Source: Hymenobacter oligotrophus | GTDB lineage: Bacteria > Bacteroidota > Bacteroidia > Cytophagales > Hymenobacteraceae | Length of the DNA stretch: 64,000 bases | NCBI RefSeq assembly: GCF_003574965.1 | Contig: NZ_CP032317.1 | Location: forward strand, 2,418,001-2,482,000 | Direction: 5' to 3' | Shown here: positions 8,036 through 16,199 of the stretch, in pieces | Numbering within the stretch: position 1 is the first letter of the stretch | How the letters are laid out: each line of letters starts with the position of its first letter | The notes under the pieces: generated by a model | The model's input: the letters and a program-made list of their open reading frames with translations, nothing else | Databases searched by the model: none | What the model was told of the DNA's origin: nothing | Translations under genes and position numbers: made by a program

Positions 8036-9061
8036 CTAGGTAAGTAGGACGCTGCGGAAGCCTTGGATGTTTTTAATGGCAGCACCAGTGCCGCGCACTA
8101 CGGCGCGCAGCGGGTCTTCGGCCACGTGGATAGGCAGCTTGGTTTTGGCAGCCAGGCGCTTGTCGAGGCCGCGCAGCAGTGCGCCACCGCCCGTCAGGTG
8201 AATGCCGTTGTCGTAGATGTCGGCCGAAAGTTCGGGCGGAGCAATTTCGAGTGCTTTCAGGGTAGCTTCCTCGATTTTGGCCACCGACTTATCCAGCGCA
8301 ATGGCAATTTCGGCGGAGGTAACCTTGATAACCTTCGGGATGCCGGTCATCAGGTCGCGGCCGCGTACTTCAAAATCGGGCGGCGTTTGCTCCAGTTCGG
8401 TTAGCGCCGCACCTACCTCAATCTTGATTTTCTCGGCCGAACGCTCGCCAATCAGCAAGTTGTGTTGGCGTCGCATGTAGTCGAGAATGTCCTGGTTGAA
8501 CACGTCGCCGGCCGTTTTGATCGACTGGTCGCACACGATGCCCGACAAGGCGATTACCGCAATTTCGGTGGTACCACCTCCGATGTCGATGATCATCGAA
8601 CCCACAGGCTGCTCCACATCAATACCGATACCAATGGCCGCGGCCATCGGCTCCTGAATCATCCACACTTCCTTGGCACCGGCATGCTCGGCCGAGTCGC
8701 GCACGGCGCGCTTCTCCACCTCCGTGATGCCCGAGGGAATGCAGATGACCATGCGGTGCGAGGGCTGAAAAAGGCGCGTTTTCGCATCAATCATGCGAAT
8801 CATGCCTTTGATCATCTCCTCGGCGGCGTGGAAGTCGGCAATTACGCCGTCCTTCAGCGGACGAATGGTTTTGATATTGTCGTGGGTCTTTTCGTGCATT
8901 TGCTGCGCTTGCCGGCCCACGGCAATTACTTTATTGGTCGTACGGTCCTTAGCAATTATGCTGGGCTCATCAACCACAATTTTGTCGTTGTGAATAATGA
9001 GCGTGTTGGCCGTGCCCAAGTCAATGGCGATGTCGCTGGTAAGGAAGTTGAAAAATCCCAT
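8036..9061 (-). CDS. mreB: actin-like cell shape protein MreB
   Basis: A 341-aa actin homologue forming membrane-bound filaments that guide the elongasome. Nucleotide-binding motifs are present: phosphate 1 IAIDLGTANTLI, phosphate 2 MIIDIGGGTTEIAVIAL, and the adenosine motif GIHLTGGGALLRGLD. An N-terminal amphipathic start MGFFNFL fits membrane binding, so ATG 9061 is preferred over the longer frame to 9130. The -7 box at 9118-9125 is compatible with this start. It is the first gene of mreB-mreC-mreD-mrdA-rodA. Confidence 0.96.
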   Translation of the reverse strand: MGFFNFLTSDIAIDLGTANTLIIHNDKIVVDEPSIIAKDRTTNKVIAVGRQAQQMHEKTHDNIKTIRPLKDGVIADFHAAEEMIKGMIRMIDAKTRLFQPSHRMVICIPSGITEVEKRAVRDSAEHAGAKEVWMIQEPMAAAIGIGIDVEQPVGSMIIDIGGGTTEIAVIALSGIVCDQSIKTAGDVFNQDILDYMRRQHNLLIGERSAEKIKIEVGAALTELEQTPPDFEVRGRDLMTGIPKVIKVTSAEIAIALDKSVAKIEEATLKALEIAPPELSADIYDNGIHLTGGGALLRGLDKRLAAKTKLPIHVAEDPLRAVVRGTGAAIKNIQGFRSVLLT

Positions 9062-9117
9062 TGATTTAGAGGCAATTGAAAAAGAAAGCGTGTGTTGTGC
9101 GCTTACAAAAAGGTGGG

Positions 9118-9147
9118 CAAAGGTAAGCACTCTTCGGCGAAGCCCAA
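9118..9147 (-). promoter_or_regulatory. promoter of the mreB operon
   Basis: Minus strand: TTG at 9147-9145, 19-nt spacer, then TACCTTTG at 9125-9118. This matches the Bacteroidota sigma-A consensus TTTG-N19-TAnnTTTG. The mreB ATG lies 56 nt downstream. Confidence 0.8.
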
Positions 9148-9191
9148 CTCCTTTGCAACGGCAGAAACTTACCGATTGGGCCCCTAAACGT

Positions 9192-9229
9192 AAAAGACCC
9201 GGCTGTTATTCCTCAGCCGGGTCTTTTTT
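9192..9229. terminator. terminator after purH
   Basis: Stem AAAAGACCCGGCTG/CAGCCGGGTCTTTT with T-runs on both sides. It lies just downstream of the purH stop on the minus strand and upstream of the mreB promoter, insulating the two units. Confidence 0.88.
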
Positions 9230-9248
9230 CTGCTAAGTGGCTAAGCGC

Positions 9249-10829
9249 TTAGTGCTTAAAATGACGTACGCCCGTTAGCACCATGGCCATGCTTAGGCGG
9301 TTGCAAGCGTCGATGCTGTCCTGATCTTTGATGGAGCCGCCGGGCTGCACCACCGCCCGAATGCCCGCCGCCCCGGCAATTTCTACGCAGTCGGGGAAGG
9401 GGAAGAACGCATCCGAAGCCATAACGGCGCCTTGCAGATCGAAGCCGAACGAACGCGCTTTCTCGATGGCCTGCTTGAGGGCATCGACGCGCGAGGTTTG
9501 GCCTACACCCGAAGCCAGCAACTGGCCCGCTTTGGCCAGCACAATGGTGTTGCTCTTGGTGTGTTTGCACACTTTTAAGGCAAACTCCAGGGCTTCTACC
9601 TCATCAGCAGTAGGCGCGGTTTCGGTAACGGTGCGGAACTCGTTGCGGCCTTCCACCACGCGGTCGAAATCCTGCTCGATGACGCCGTTGAGCAAGGTCT
9701 TAATTTGCTTTTGCGGAAAAACCACCGGTTTCTGGCGCAGCAGAATGCGGTTCTTTTTGCTTTGCAGCGTGGGCAGCGCAGCGGCCGCAAAGCTGGGGGC
9801 AATCAGCACCTCAAAAAACAGCTTGTTCAGCTCGTCGGCGGTAGCAGCATCCACCTCTTTGTTCACGATGATGACGCCACCGAACGCCGAAATGGGGTCG
9901 CAGGCCAGCGCGTTCAGGTAGGCTTGCTGCAGCGTATGGGCTTGGGCCACGCCGCAGGCGTTGGTGTGCTTGAGGATGGCGCACGCGGGCTGGCTTTCCT
10001 GGAATTCCTGCATCAGAAGCACGGCGGCATCTACATCAACCAGGTTGTTGTAGCTCAGCTGCTTGCCGTGTAACTGCTCAAACAGCGCGCCTAGGTCACC
10101 ATAGAACGTGCCTTGCTGGTGGGGGTTCTCGCCGTAGCGCAGCGGCGTGGCCGGGCTTTGGCTCATCTTCAGGGCGCTGCCGGCCAGCTCGGTACCTAGG
10201 GCTAGGTAGTTGAAGATTTCGGTATCGTAGTGAGAGGTTTGGTTGAAGGCGGCGGCGGCGTAGTGGCGGCGCTGATCCAGGGTGGTGCCGCCGTTTTGGC
10301 CCTCCAGCAACTCGGTTACGGCCTGGTACTGCTCGCGCGAGCTTACCACCAGCACATCGCGGTAATTTTTGGCAGCGGCGCGCAGCAGCGAAATTCCGCC
10401 AATGTCAATCTTTTCAATCACGTCGGCTTCGGCAGCACCGCTCGCCACGGTTTCCTCAAAAGGATATAGATCGACGATTACCAAGTCGATGGGCGGAATC
10501 TGGTGCTGCTCGGCCTCTTGCAAGTCGCCGGCCTCGTGGCGGCGGTGCAAAATGCCGCCGAACACTTTGGGGTGCAGGGTTTTTACGCGGCCGCCAAACA
10601 CCTCCGGAAAGCCCGTAAGCGACTCCACCGCCGTTACCTCGGCACCTAAGCCTTCGATGAACTTAAGCGTGCCGCCCGTGGAATACAGCTTTACGCCGTG
10701 CTGGTGCAACAGGCGCACCAAGGGCTCGAGCCGGTCTTTGTAGTACACGGATACGAGGGCAGCGCGGATGGGCAACAGCTGCGCCTCGGCAACCGACTCG
10801 GGGGTGGTGAGCGACGGCACGGTAGACAT
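9249..10829 (-). CDS. purH: bifunctional AICAR formyltransferase / IMP cyclohydrolase
   Basis: Catalyses the last two steps of purine synthesis: AICAR to FAICAR to IMP. The N-terminal MGS-like cyclohydrolase domain (about residues 1-150) contains LYSTGGTLKFIEGLG and VIEKIDIGGISLLRAAAKN. The C-terminal transformylase domain contains LRYGENPHQQG, ILKHTNACGVA, DPISAFGGVI and the final QPGGSIKDQDSIDACNR. ATG 10829 (MSTVPSLTTPE) is chosen: it gives 526 aa and is the first in-frame ATG after the TACCTTCG box at 10862. It is a single-gene unit bounded by its own promoter and terminator. Confidence 0.96.
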   Translation of the reverse strand: MSTVPSLTTPESVAEAQLLPIRAALVSVYYKDRLEPLVRLLHQHGVKLYSTGGTLKFIEGLGAEVTAVESLTGFPEVFGGRVKTLHPKVFGGILHRRHEAGDLQEAEQHQIPPIDLVIVDLYPFEETVASGAAEADVIEKIDIGGISLLRAAAKNYRDVLVVSSREQYQAVTELLEGQNGGTTLDQRRHYAAAAFNQTSHYDTEIFNYLALGTELAGSALKMSQSPATPLRYGENPHQQGTFYGDLGALFEQLHGKQLSYNNLVDVDAAVLLMQEFQESQPACAILKHTNACGVAQAHTLQQAYLNALACDPISAFGGVIIVNKEVDAATADELNKLFFEVLIAPSFAAAALPTLQSKKNRILLRQKPVVFPQKQIKTLLNGVIEQDFDRVVEGRNEFRTVTETAPTADEVEALEFALKVCKHTKSNTIVLAKAGQLLASGVGQTSRVDALKQAIEKARSFGFDLQGAVMASDAFFPFPDCVEIAGAAGIRAVVQPGGSIKDQDSIDACNRLSMAMVLTGVRHFKH

Positions 10830-10861
10830 AGTAAGCAGGAAAATTGGGGTGAAACGCTGGG

Positions 10862-10892
10862 CGAAGGTAGCCGCTGCCGCCGGTACCCTCAA
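10862..10892 (-). promoter_or_regulatory. promoter of purH
   Basis: Minus strand TTG (10892-10890), 20-nt spacer, TACCTTCG (10869-10862). One base differs from TAnnTTTG. The purH ATG is 33 nt downstream. Confidence 0.6.
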
Positions 10893-10992
10893 CCCAACTG
10901 CGTTACCGAATTGTTATTCGCTGCCTTACCTCTGTAGCGCCCGCCCACCTACGTTCAACCTAGGCCAAGCCGGCAACCGCGGGGGTGCCCCA

Positions 10993-12165
10993 CTAAAACG
11001 CTTCGTTGAAAGCGAAGTACAACCCGCTCGACTGCCCCGAGCCCACGGCGTAATCGATGCGAATGGCCAGGCGGTCTTTGCGGTTGACGGCGATGCGCAA
11101 ACCCGCCCCGCCGGCCACGTTGAAGTCGTTGAGGCGAAATTGGCTGAGCTGGTTGTGCACCTGCCCGGCCGCCCCGAACACCACACCACCTAGGCGCCAA
11201 AACAACTTCTGGCGCAGCTCGAGCTGGGCCGCGAGCATTTGCCGGTCGCGGAAACGGCCTTCGTAAATGCCGCGCATCATTCGTTCGCCGCCTAGGTTGG
11301 CCAGCTCCCGAAAAGGCACCTGCCCCGTATGAAACTGCCCCAGCACTTGCCCCGCCAAAATAGTGTTGGTGCTGCCTTGGCGCAGCGGCCGGAAATGCCG
11401 CGCATCCACCGACAAGCGCGTGAAACCGTAGTCGCTGCCGAGGTAGCGGCCCATGAACAGCGAGGTGGCCTCGAGGTAGTTGCCGCGCCAAGCACTCAGG
11501 ATGTTGTCGCGGTTGTCGTACAGAAACGTGGGGCCTACGCCCGAGGTCAGGGTGGTTTCACGCTCGCGGGCACTGCGCTCGAGCAGTAGGTTGGGGCGCG
11601 AGGCGTCGTCGGTCAGCGGGTCGTCGATGCGGATGTGGTGCATGTCGGTGAGCCGGTAGCTGAGGCCGGCAAACACGTGCGGGCGCAGGTTTCTGAGCAC
11701 GCGCTGCGTGGCAATGACGAGCTTGTAGGAAATGTCGCTCTTCTCGGCTTTGCGGGTGTCGTTGCCGATGCCGTAGTAGTAAATAGGCAGGTTGAAATAG
11801 AACACCTCGCCACTCAGCGCCCACTTTTCGCCAGCCGTAAAAATGGTGTAGGTGAGCGAGGCGCTCGACTGCTTTTTCTGGGTATAGTAGCCCAGCAAGC
11901 GGGCCGTGGAGCTGCGCGTGGCCGTATCGGTACCGAAGCGCCACACCGGCAGCACCGCCGCGCCGTAGGCAATGCCGGTTTCGGGCTGCGAAAACACGAT
12001 GGGCAGCGCCGCCACCTTCACGCGCCGCTCCGGGCGCGGGGCCGCGGCGGTTGGCCCCGCGGCGGGCTCGTCGGCGGCAGGCGGGGGCGGCAGGGTTTGG
12101 GCTTGGGCGGTACGGGCGGCAAGCGGCAGCAGGCCCAGCGCCAGCAGTAGTAAGCGGCTACGCAT
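10993..12165 (-). CDS. BamA/TamA-like outer-membrane barrel protein (copy 1)
   Basis: A 390-aa protein with a signal peptide (MRSRLLLLALGLLPLAARTAQAQ) and a Pro/Ala-rich stretch. The remainder is a C-terminal Omp85-type (surface antigen D15) barrel: alternating strands, ANLGGERMMRGIYEGRFRDRQ (the region of the Omp85 lid-lock RGF-like motif), and a terminal beta-signal ending in FNEAF. No POTRA repeats are visible, so it is a short Omp85 relative rather than BamA itself. Its role is unknown; lipid or protein export are possibilities. It is closely related to the gene at 12272 (same ends, same motif order), indicating tandem duplication. ATG 12165 begins the signal peptide. Confidence 0.8.
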   Translation of the reverse strand: MRSRLLLLALGLLPLAARTAQAQTLPPPPAADEPAAGPTAAAPRPERRVKVAALPIVFSQPETGIAYGAAVLPVWRFGTDTATRSSTARLLGYYTQKKQSSASLTYTIFTAGEKWALSGEVFYFNLPIYYYGIGNDTRKAEKSDISYKLVIATQRVLRNLRPHVFAGLSYRLTDMHHIRIDDPLTDDASRPNLLLERSARERETTLTSGVGPTFLYDNRDNILSAWRGNYLEATSLFMGRYLGSDYGFTRLSVDARHFRPLRQGSTNTILAGQVLGQFHTGQVPFRELANLGGERMMRGIYEGRFRDRQMLAAQLELRQKLFWRLGGVVFGAAGQVHNQLSQFRLNDFNVAGGAGLRIAVNRKDRLAIRIDYAVGSGQSSGLYFAFNEAF

Positions 12166-12176
12166 CAACGTAAAAT

Positions 12177-12203
12177 AGCAGCCGCCCAACCCGGGCGGCT
12201 GCT
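12177..12203 (-). terminator. terminator between the two barrel genes
   Basis: Stem AGCAGCCGCCC/GGGCGGCTGCT, followed on the minus strand by ATTTTA. It ends transcription of the 12272 gene just before the start of its paralogue. The downstream copy is therefore either read through or driven from a promoter I cannot see. Confidence 0.75.
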
Positions 12204-12271
12204 AAATGTACAGCATTAATGCCATGAAAAGATGAGCTTGCCCGGAGCCGTTTTTGGCTTGGCCGCCTAGG

Positions 12272-13435
12272 TCAGAAGGCTTCGTTCACGCCGAAATAAA
12301 GCCCGCTGTTGCCGCCCGTGCCCACGCCGTAATCAAAGCGCACGTTGATTCGGTCGCGGCGGTTGAACTGGAAGCGGATGCCTGCTCCGCCGGCCACGTT
12401 GAAGCGCCCGAACCCAAAGTCGTTGACGTGGGGCGCTACTTGGCCCACGCCGGCAAACACGGCCCCGTTGATGCGCCAGAACAAGTGCTGCCGGATTTCG
12501 GTTTGGGCCGCCACCAATTGCCGGTCGCGGAAACGGCCCTCGTAAATGCCGCGCAGCAAGCTAATGCCGCCTAGGTTGGCCAGCTCCCGAAACGGAACGG
12601 AGCCGTTGTGGAACTGCCCGATAACCTGCGAGGCCCAAATGGTATTGGTGCTGCCGAAAAGCGGTTGGTAGTGGCGGGCATCAACCAGGTAGCGCGTAAA
12701 GTTGTAGTCGCTGCCCAAGCCTTTGGCGTTGAACAAGGCCTGCAGCTCGAGGTAGTTGCCCGTAAAGGAGCTCAGAATGTTGTCGCGGCTGTCGTGAATG
12801 ACGGTGGGCCCCAGACCCGAAATACGGGTGGGCTGCCGTTCGCGCTCCGTCAGGCCCAGCAGCAGGTTGGGCGTGTCGCCGTCGTTTACGGTGGGCTTGT
12901 CGGCCTTGATGCTGCGCGTATCGGTGAAGCGGTAGGTAGCACCGGCAAACCAAAAGGGCCAGAAGCGCCGGAGCCCGCGCTGCTGCACAATCAGCAGCTT
13001 GTAGGAAATCTCGCTTTCGTTGCGCTCCTCGGTGTCGTTGCCGATGCCGTAGAAGTAGATGGGATAATCGAAAAACAGGATGTCGCCCATCACGAGGTAG
13101 CGCTCCTGCCGCGTGAAGATGGTGTGCGAAAGCTGCAGGTTCAGCTGCTTTTTTTGCGAGTACCACCCGCCAATGCGCCCGTTGGATTTGCGCACCGTGG
13201 TATCGCGGCCGTGGCGCCACGTGGGCAAAAAGGTGGCGCCTACCGCAAACCCGGTTTCGGGTTCGTAGAACACCACGGGCGCCGGCACAAAGTTGGGCTT
13301 GTCGTGTGGGTCTTTGGGGGGCTGCGTAGCAGCGGGCGCCGCCGGAGCGGCGGCGGTAGAGTCGGGGGTTTGGGCTTGGGCCGCCGTAACGGCCGCAAAG
13401 CACAACCCGCACACGAAGCAAAGCCGGAGTAGCAT
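12272..13435 (-). CDS. BamA/TamA-like outer-membrane barrel protein (copy 2)
   Basis: A 387-aa paralogue of the preceding gene. The signal peptide MLLRLCFVCGLCFAAVTAAQAQ is followed by a Pro/Ala linker and the Omp85-type barrel. Shared landmarks are FYEPETGFAVGATFLPTW (copy 1: FSQPETGIAYGAAVLPVW), YYGIGNDT, ANLGGISLLRGIYEGRFRDRQ, and the terminal SGLYFGVNEAF. ATG 13435 starts the signal peptide; the frame upstream is not credible. The function is unknown. Its arrangement upstream of copy 1 suggests recent duplication followed by divergence. Confidence 0.8.
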   Translation of the reverse strand: MLLRLCFVCGLCFAAVTAAQAQTPDSTAAAPAAPAATQPPKDPHDKPNFVPAPVVFYEPETGFAVGATFLPTWRHGRDTTVRKSNGRIGGWYSQKKQLNLQLSHTIFTRQERYLVMGDILFFDYPIYFYGIGNDTEERNESEISYKLLIVQQRGLRRFWPFWFAGATYRFTDTRSIKADKPTVNDGDTPNLLLGLTERERQPTRISGLGPTVIHDSRDNILSSFTGNYLELQALFNAKGLGSDYNFTRYLVDARHYQPLFGSTNTIWASQVIGQFHNGSVPFRELANLGGISLLRGIYEGRFRDRQLVAAQTEIRQHLFWRINGAVFAGVGQVAPHVNDFGFGRFNVAGGAGIRFQFNRRDRINVRFDYGVGTGGNSGLYFGVNEAF

Positions 13436-13557
13436 GTAGTGGGCACGAATAGGCCGCGGGAAGCAACGGTACCTTACCGCGCTGCCAACCGCAGCAAGTG
13501 GGCAACGCAGTGCTAACGGCCCTCTGGCCCTTGCGGTTGCCGCCAGCACCTAGGCCG

Positions 13558-14460
13558 CTACCGCCCTAGCACCAGCATCGAGAGGACGCCCGCCAACATG
13601 ATAAGCTTGCAGAGCAAGCTCAGCTGGGCAAAGTGTCGTTTTCGGTCGGCCCGAGGTAGCTGCCAGGCCATCATCAGCATGGGGCCCAGCACGGCACCTA
13701 GCAGCCACAGCCCCAGGCGCCAGTACCCGGCCACGAACCCCTCCCCCACGGCGGCCGTTACCAGCCACCCGAGGCTAGCCAGAAACAGCCCAGCCACCCA
13801 TTTGCTGCGGGCAATGCCTATTACCAGGGGCAATGTGCGGCAATCGTGGGCGGCATCGCCGCGCATATCCTCCAGGTCTTTTACTATTTCGCGCACCACC
13901 GTTAGCAAAAAAGCTGCCAGCGCGTAGGCCCACACGGCCGTGCTGCCGGTGCGCTGCAACAGCTCGGGCAGCAGCACCAGGGCCGCCGTTAGCAAGCCAA
14001 TGCTGAGGTTGCCCACTAGCGGCAGCCGCTTAAACCGCGCCGAGTAGCCCCAGAGCAACAGCGCTGCCCCCAGGGTTACCACGCCCACCACGCGGCTTAG
14101 CACGACCGCCACCAATACCCCCTCCAGCGACAAAATAAGGTGGGCCACCATGGCGGCGCGGCGGCCTACGCTGTGGCCTACCACCAACTGCCCTGGCCGG
14201 TTGATAGCGTCGATCTTGACGTCGTAGTAATCGTTGATGATGTAGCCGCCCGCCGCCACGCACAAGGTGGCCAGCAGCAGCAGCAGAAAACGCTCGCTGA
14301 GCAGGGCCTGCAACGGTTGCTGCGGAAACAACAGGCACGTTTGCGTCAGCGTCAGGCACAAGGCCATGATCAGCAAGTTGGGCAAACGCACCAACCGCCC
14401 TAGGTGGCGCCAGCGGGCAGCCACGCCCTGGGGCAACGAGGCACTGACGGGGGTTGGCAT
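13558..14460 (-). CDS. UbiA-family prenyltransferase
   Basis: About 300 aa with eight or nine hydrophobic segments, an integral membrane prenyltransferase. Both Asp-rich Mg-prenyl-diphosphate motifs are present: NDYYDVKIDAINRPGQ (NDxxDxxxD) and DLEDMRGDAAHDCRTLP (DxxxD). Bacteroidota homologues are commonly annotated geranylgeranylglycerol-phosphate geranylgeranyltransferase-like; substrate cannot be told from sequence. ATG 14460 is preferred to the GTG at 14466. A TAGCTTTG box lies about 50 nt upstream. Confidence 0.82.
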   Translation of the reverse strand: MPTPVSASLPQGVAARWRHLGRLVRLPNLLIMALCLTLTQTCLLFPQQPLQALLSERFLLLLLATLCVAAGGYIINDYYDVKIDAINRPGQLVVGHSVGRRAAMVAHLILSLEGVLVAVVLSRVVGVVTLGAALLLWGYSARFKRLPLVGNLSIGLLTAALVLLPELLQRTGSTAVWAYALAAFLLTVVREIVKDLEDMRGDAAHDCRTLPLVIGIARSKWVAGLFLASLGWLVTAAVGEGFVAGYWRLGLWLLGAVLGPMLMMAWQLPRADRKRHFAQLSLLCKLIMLAGVLSMLVLGR

Positions 14461-14506
14461 AAGCACAAAGTAACATGGGCCTGGGCGTTGCGCCGGCCCA
14501 GCGCTG

Positions 14507-14514
14507 CAAAGCTA
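14507..14514 (-). promoter_or_regulatory. -7 element upstream of the UbiA-family gene
   Basis: TAGCTTTG on the minus strand fits TAnnTTTG, 47 nt before the ATG at 14460. No TTG at the usual spacing was found. Confidence 0.5.
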
Positions 14515-14550
14515 GGGGCCTGCCCCCTACCTAGGCAGCCGGCAACATAA

Positions 14551-14585
14551 AAAAGACCCTCCCGCAGCACGCGGGAGGGTCTTTT
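14551..14585 (-). terminator. terminator of the cold-shock gene
   Basis: 15-bp stem AAAAGACCCTCCCGC/GCGGGAGGGTCTTTT with a 5-nt loop, followed by a T-run on the minus strand, 32 nt after the cold-shock gene stop. Confidence 0.9.
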
Positions 14586-14617
14586 GAGAGGGTAACGCGA
14601 AAACGCGCAATTGTAAC

Positions 14618-14812
14618 CTATACCTTCTTCACATTAACTGCGTTGATACCCTTACGGCCTTCGCGGGTATCAAACTCCACGCGGTCGTGCTGCTGAATTT
14701 GCAGCCCATTCAGGCCAGTGATGTGCACGAAGAAATCTTCCTTGGTGGCATCTTCCGTAATGAAGCCGTAGCCCTTCGACTCATTAAAGAATTTGACGGT
14801 TCCTGTTTTCAT
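14618..14812 (-). CDS. cold-shock domain protein
   Basis: A 64-aa single-domain CSD protein, an RNA chaperone that keeps mRNA single-stranded. RNP1 is seen as SKGYGFITED and RNP2 as DFFVHITGL; length and composition are those of CspA-type proteins. Which Csp paralogue it is cannot be said. It is monocistronic, with a strong terminator and a 5' region of about 100 nt carrying a perfect palindrome (14844-14863), which may be a structure controlling expression. Confidence 0.93.
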   Translation of the reverse strand: MKTGTVKFFNESKGYGFITEDATKEDFFVHITGLNGLQIQQHDRVEFDTREGRKGINAVNVKKV

Positions 14813-14843
14813 TGGTACGCGAAAAGGGAAAAGGTGAATAATG

Positions 14844-14863
14844 TTCCGGTAAATGTACCGGAA
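14844..14863 (-). promoter_or_regulatory. palindrome in the 5' region of the cold-shock gene
   Basis: Perfect 8-bp arms TTCCGGTA / TACCGGAA around a 4-nt loop, 31 nt upstream of the ATG. It may be an mRNA hairpin or an operator; the sequence alone does not decide. Confidence 0.45.
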
Positions 14864-14926
14864 TATCTCACACTTGCAACCCCAATATCAAAGCGGGCTA
14901 ATGTTAAGGAATTGTAAATGCGTGGG

Positions 14927-15400
14927 CTACCATTTGCCTTGCGCTTTCATCACATTTTCGATCAATTCGCGCGCAGCGCCGTGGCCGCCAGGCAGTTTGG
15001 CAATGTACTGGCTGATTTCGATGACGTCGGCTGCGGCGTCGGCGGGGCACGCGGCAATGTGGCAGCGGCGCATCACCTCCAGGTCGGGCACGTCGTCGCC
15101 CATGTAGGCCACGCGGCCCGGCTCGAGGCCGCACGCGCCAAACACTTTCAGCTTGTCGTCGACGCCCAGGTAAATCTCCGTCACATCGAGCGACTCCAGG
15201 CGCTTGCGCACGCCTTCCTCTTGGCGGCCCGAAATGATAACGACCCGGTAGCCCTGGCGCAAGGCGTGCCGAATGGCAAACCCGTCGCGGATGTGGAAGC
15301 TGCGCACTTGTTCGCCCGTGCTCAGGGCCAGCAAGGTGCCGTCGGTCAGTACGCCGTCGACATCGAACACGAAGGCCTCGACGGCCGAAAAATCGAGCAT
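14927..15400 (-). CDS. kdsC: KdsC-like HAD phosphatase
   Basis: A 157-aa C0-type HAD hydrolase. Motif I is FVFDVDGVLTDG with the two catalytic Asp, motif II VVIISGR, and motif III/IV KLKVFGACGLEPGRVAYMGDDVPDL shown by its GDDVPD core. Length and lack of a cap domain fit 3-deoxy-D-manno-octulosonate 8-phosphate phosphatase, which makes Kdo for lipopolysaccharide. Other small phosphatases of this clade (for example acylneuraminate-associated) are possible. ATG 15400 (MLDFSAVEAF) is preferred over 15433, which would start inside the inverted repeat. Confidence 0.85.
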   Translation of the reverse strand: MLDFSAVEAFVFDVDGVLTDGTLLALSTGEQVRSFHIRDGFAIRHALRQGYRVVIISGRQEEGVRKRLESLDVTEIYLGVDDKLKVFGACGLEPGRVAYMGDDVPDLEVMRRCHIAACPADAAADVIEISQYIAKLPGGHGAARELIENVMKAQGKW

Positions 15401-15425
15401 GTATAAAATTTGCGTGTAGCCCTTA

Positions 15426-15472
15426 AGCAACAAGCGACCGGCAACACCTGCTACCGGTCACTTGCTGCTCGC
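15426..15472. repeat. short heptad-type inverted repeat between iscX and kdsC
   Basis: Left arm AGCAACA, AGCGACC, GGCA. Right arm TACCGGTCACTTGCTGCT is its near-exact reverse complement. It is the shortest member of the class and lies 25 nt before the kdsC start. Confidence 0.6.
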
Positions 15473-15486
15473 CAAGCGGTTTGCTG

Positions 15487-15726
15487 CTATTTTTGGTTGT
15501 CGCGCCACTCGTACACCCACTTGGCCTGAATTTGCTCCAAGTGGCCTTCGTTGGCTTGCTCGCGGGTGCCTGCAAAGTTGGGCAGGCTCAAAATCCACTC
15601 GAGCAGATCGGTGAAGCGGATGCGGTAAATTTTTGCCTCGGTAAAGTCGTCGCCGAACTTTTCGTACAGCGCCATGGCAATATCCTCGTGGTCTTGCCAC
15701 TGTATGGGCGGCTCGAAATGAGTCAT
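15487..15726 (-). CDS. iscX: IscX-family iron-sulfur assembly protein
   Basis: A 79-aa acidic protein with the IscX pattern: W-x-D-x-x-D-I-A-x-A-L-Y near residue 10, RIRFTDLLEWILSLPNF in the centre and a conserved W near the end (QAKWVYEW). IscX binds IscS and iron and modulates cluster assembly. The neighbouring ferredoxin (15792) supports the Fe-S context, but no iscS/iscU lies in the window. The family usually ends about 66 residues in; this one carries a slightly longer N-terminus. Confidence 0.85.
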   Translation of the reverse strand: MTHFEPPIQWQDHEDIAMALYEKFGDDFTEAKIYRIRFTDLLEWILSLPNFAGTREQANEGHLEQIQAKWVYEWRDNQK

Positions 15727-15791
15727 ATTCGAAGTTGTCGGTTGGTGAGTACGCAGGCCGCGGCAAGGCGCCCGGCCGAACGCCTCGGTGA

Positions 15792-16124
15792 TTAATGACC
15801 TAGGAAATCCTGCGGCGGCACCTCAATTACGAGGTTTTCGCTGGTGGTTTGCACCACGCACTGGCAAGCCAGGCGCGAGTTAAGGCGCGGGTTTACTGCC
15901 CGGTCGATAAAGTCTTCCTCCTTGTCGCTGATTTCGGGCAACTCGTCGCCGCCTTGCAGCACGTACACGTGGCAGGTGCTGCAACCGCACACGCCGCCGC
16001 AGTTGTGTTGCAGCTGTATGCCGTTGTTGAGCGCTACGTCGAGCACCGACTCGCCCTCAGCGGCCACGTGGGTTTGCTCGGGCTGCCCGTCCGAAAACTT
16101 GAAGGTGATATTGACGGCTTTCAC
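15792..16124 (-). CDS. fdx: adrenodoxin-type 2Fe-2S ferredoxin
   Basis: About 110 aa with the ISC-type ligand pattern HNCGGVCGCSTCHVYV (C-x5-C-x2-C) and a fourth Cys in SRLACQCVV. The acidic ELPEISDKEEDFIDRA stretch is typical of the adrenodoxin recognition helix. It probably supplies electrons for Fe-S assembly, in line with iscX just downstream (66-nt gap). The start is GTG 16124 (VKAVNITFKFSD); another GTG at 16166 would add 14 residues of non-ferredoxin sequence. Confidence 0.88.
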   Translation of the reverse strand: MKAVNITFKFSDGQPEQTHVAAEGESVLDVALNNGIQLQHNCGGVCGCSTCHVYVLQGGDELPEISDKEEDFIDRAVNPRLNSRLACQCVVQTTSENLVIEVPPQDFLGH

Positions 16125-16199
16125 TGAATTCTGTGCTGTTACGAATGCGGCCGCGAAGGTACGCACGCCTTTCCATAAAGCCTGAACCTGCTCAGATGT

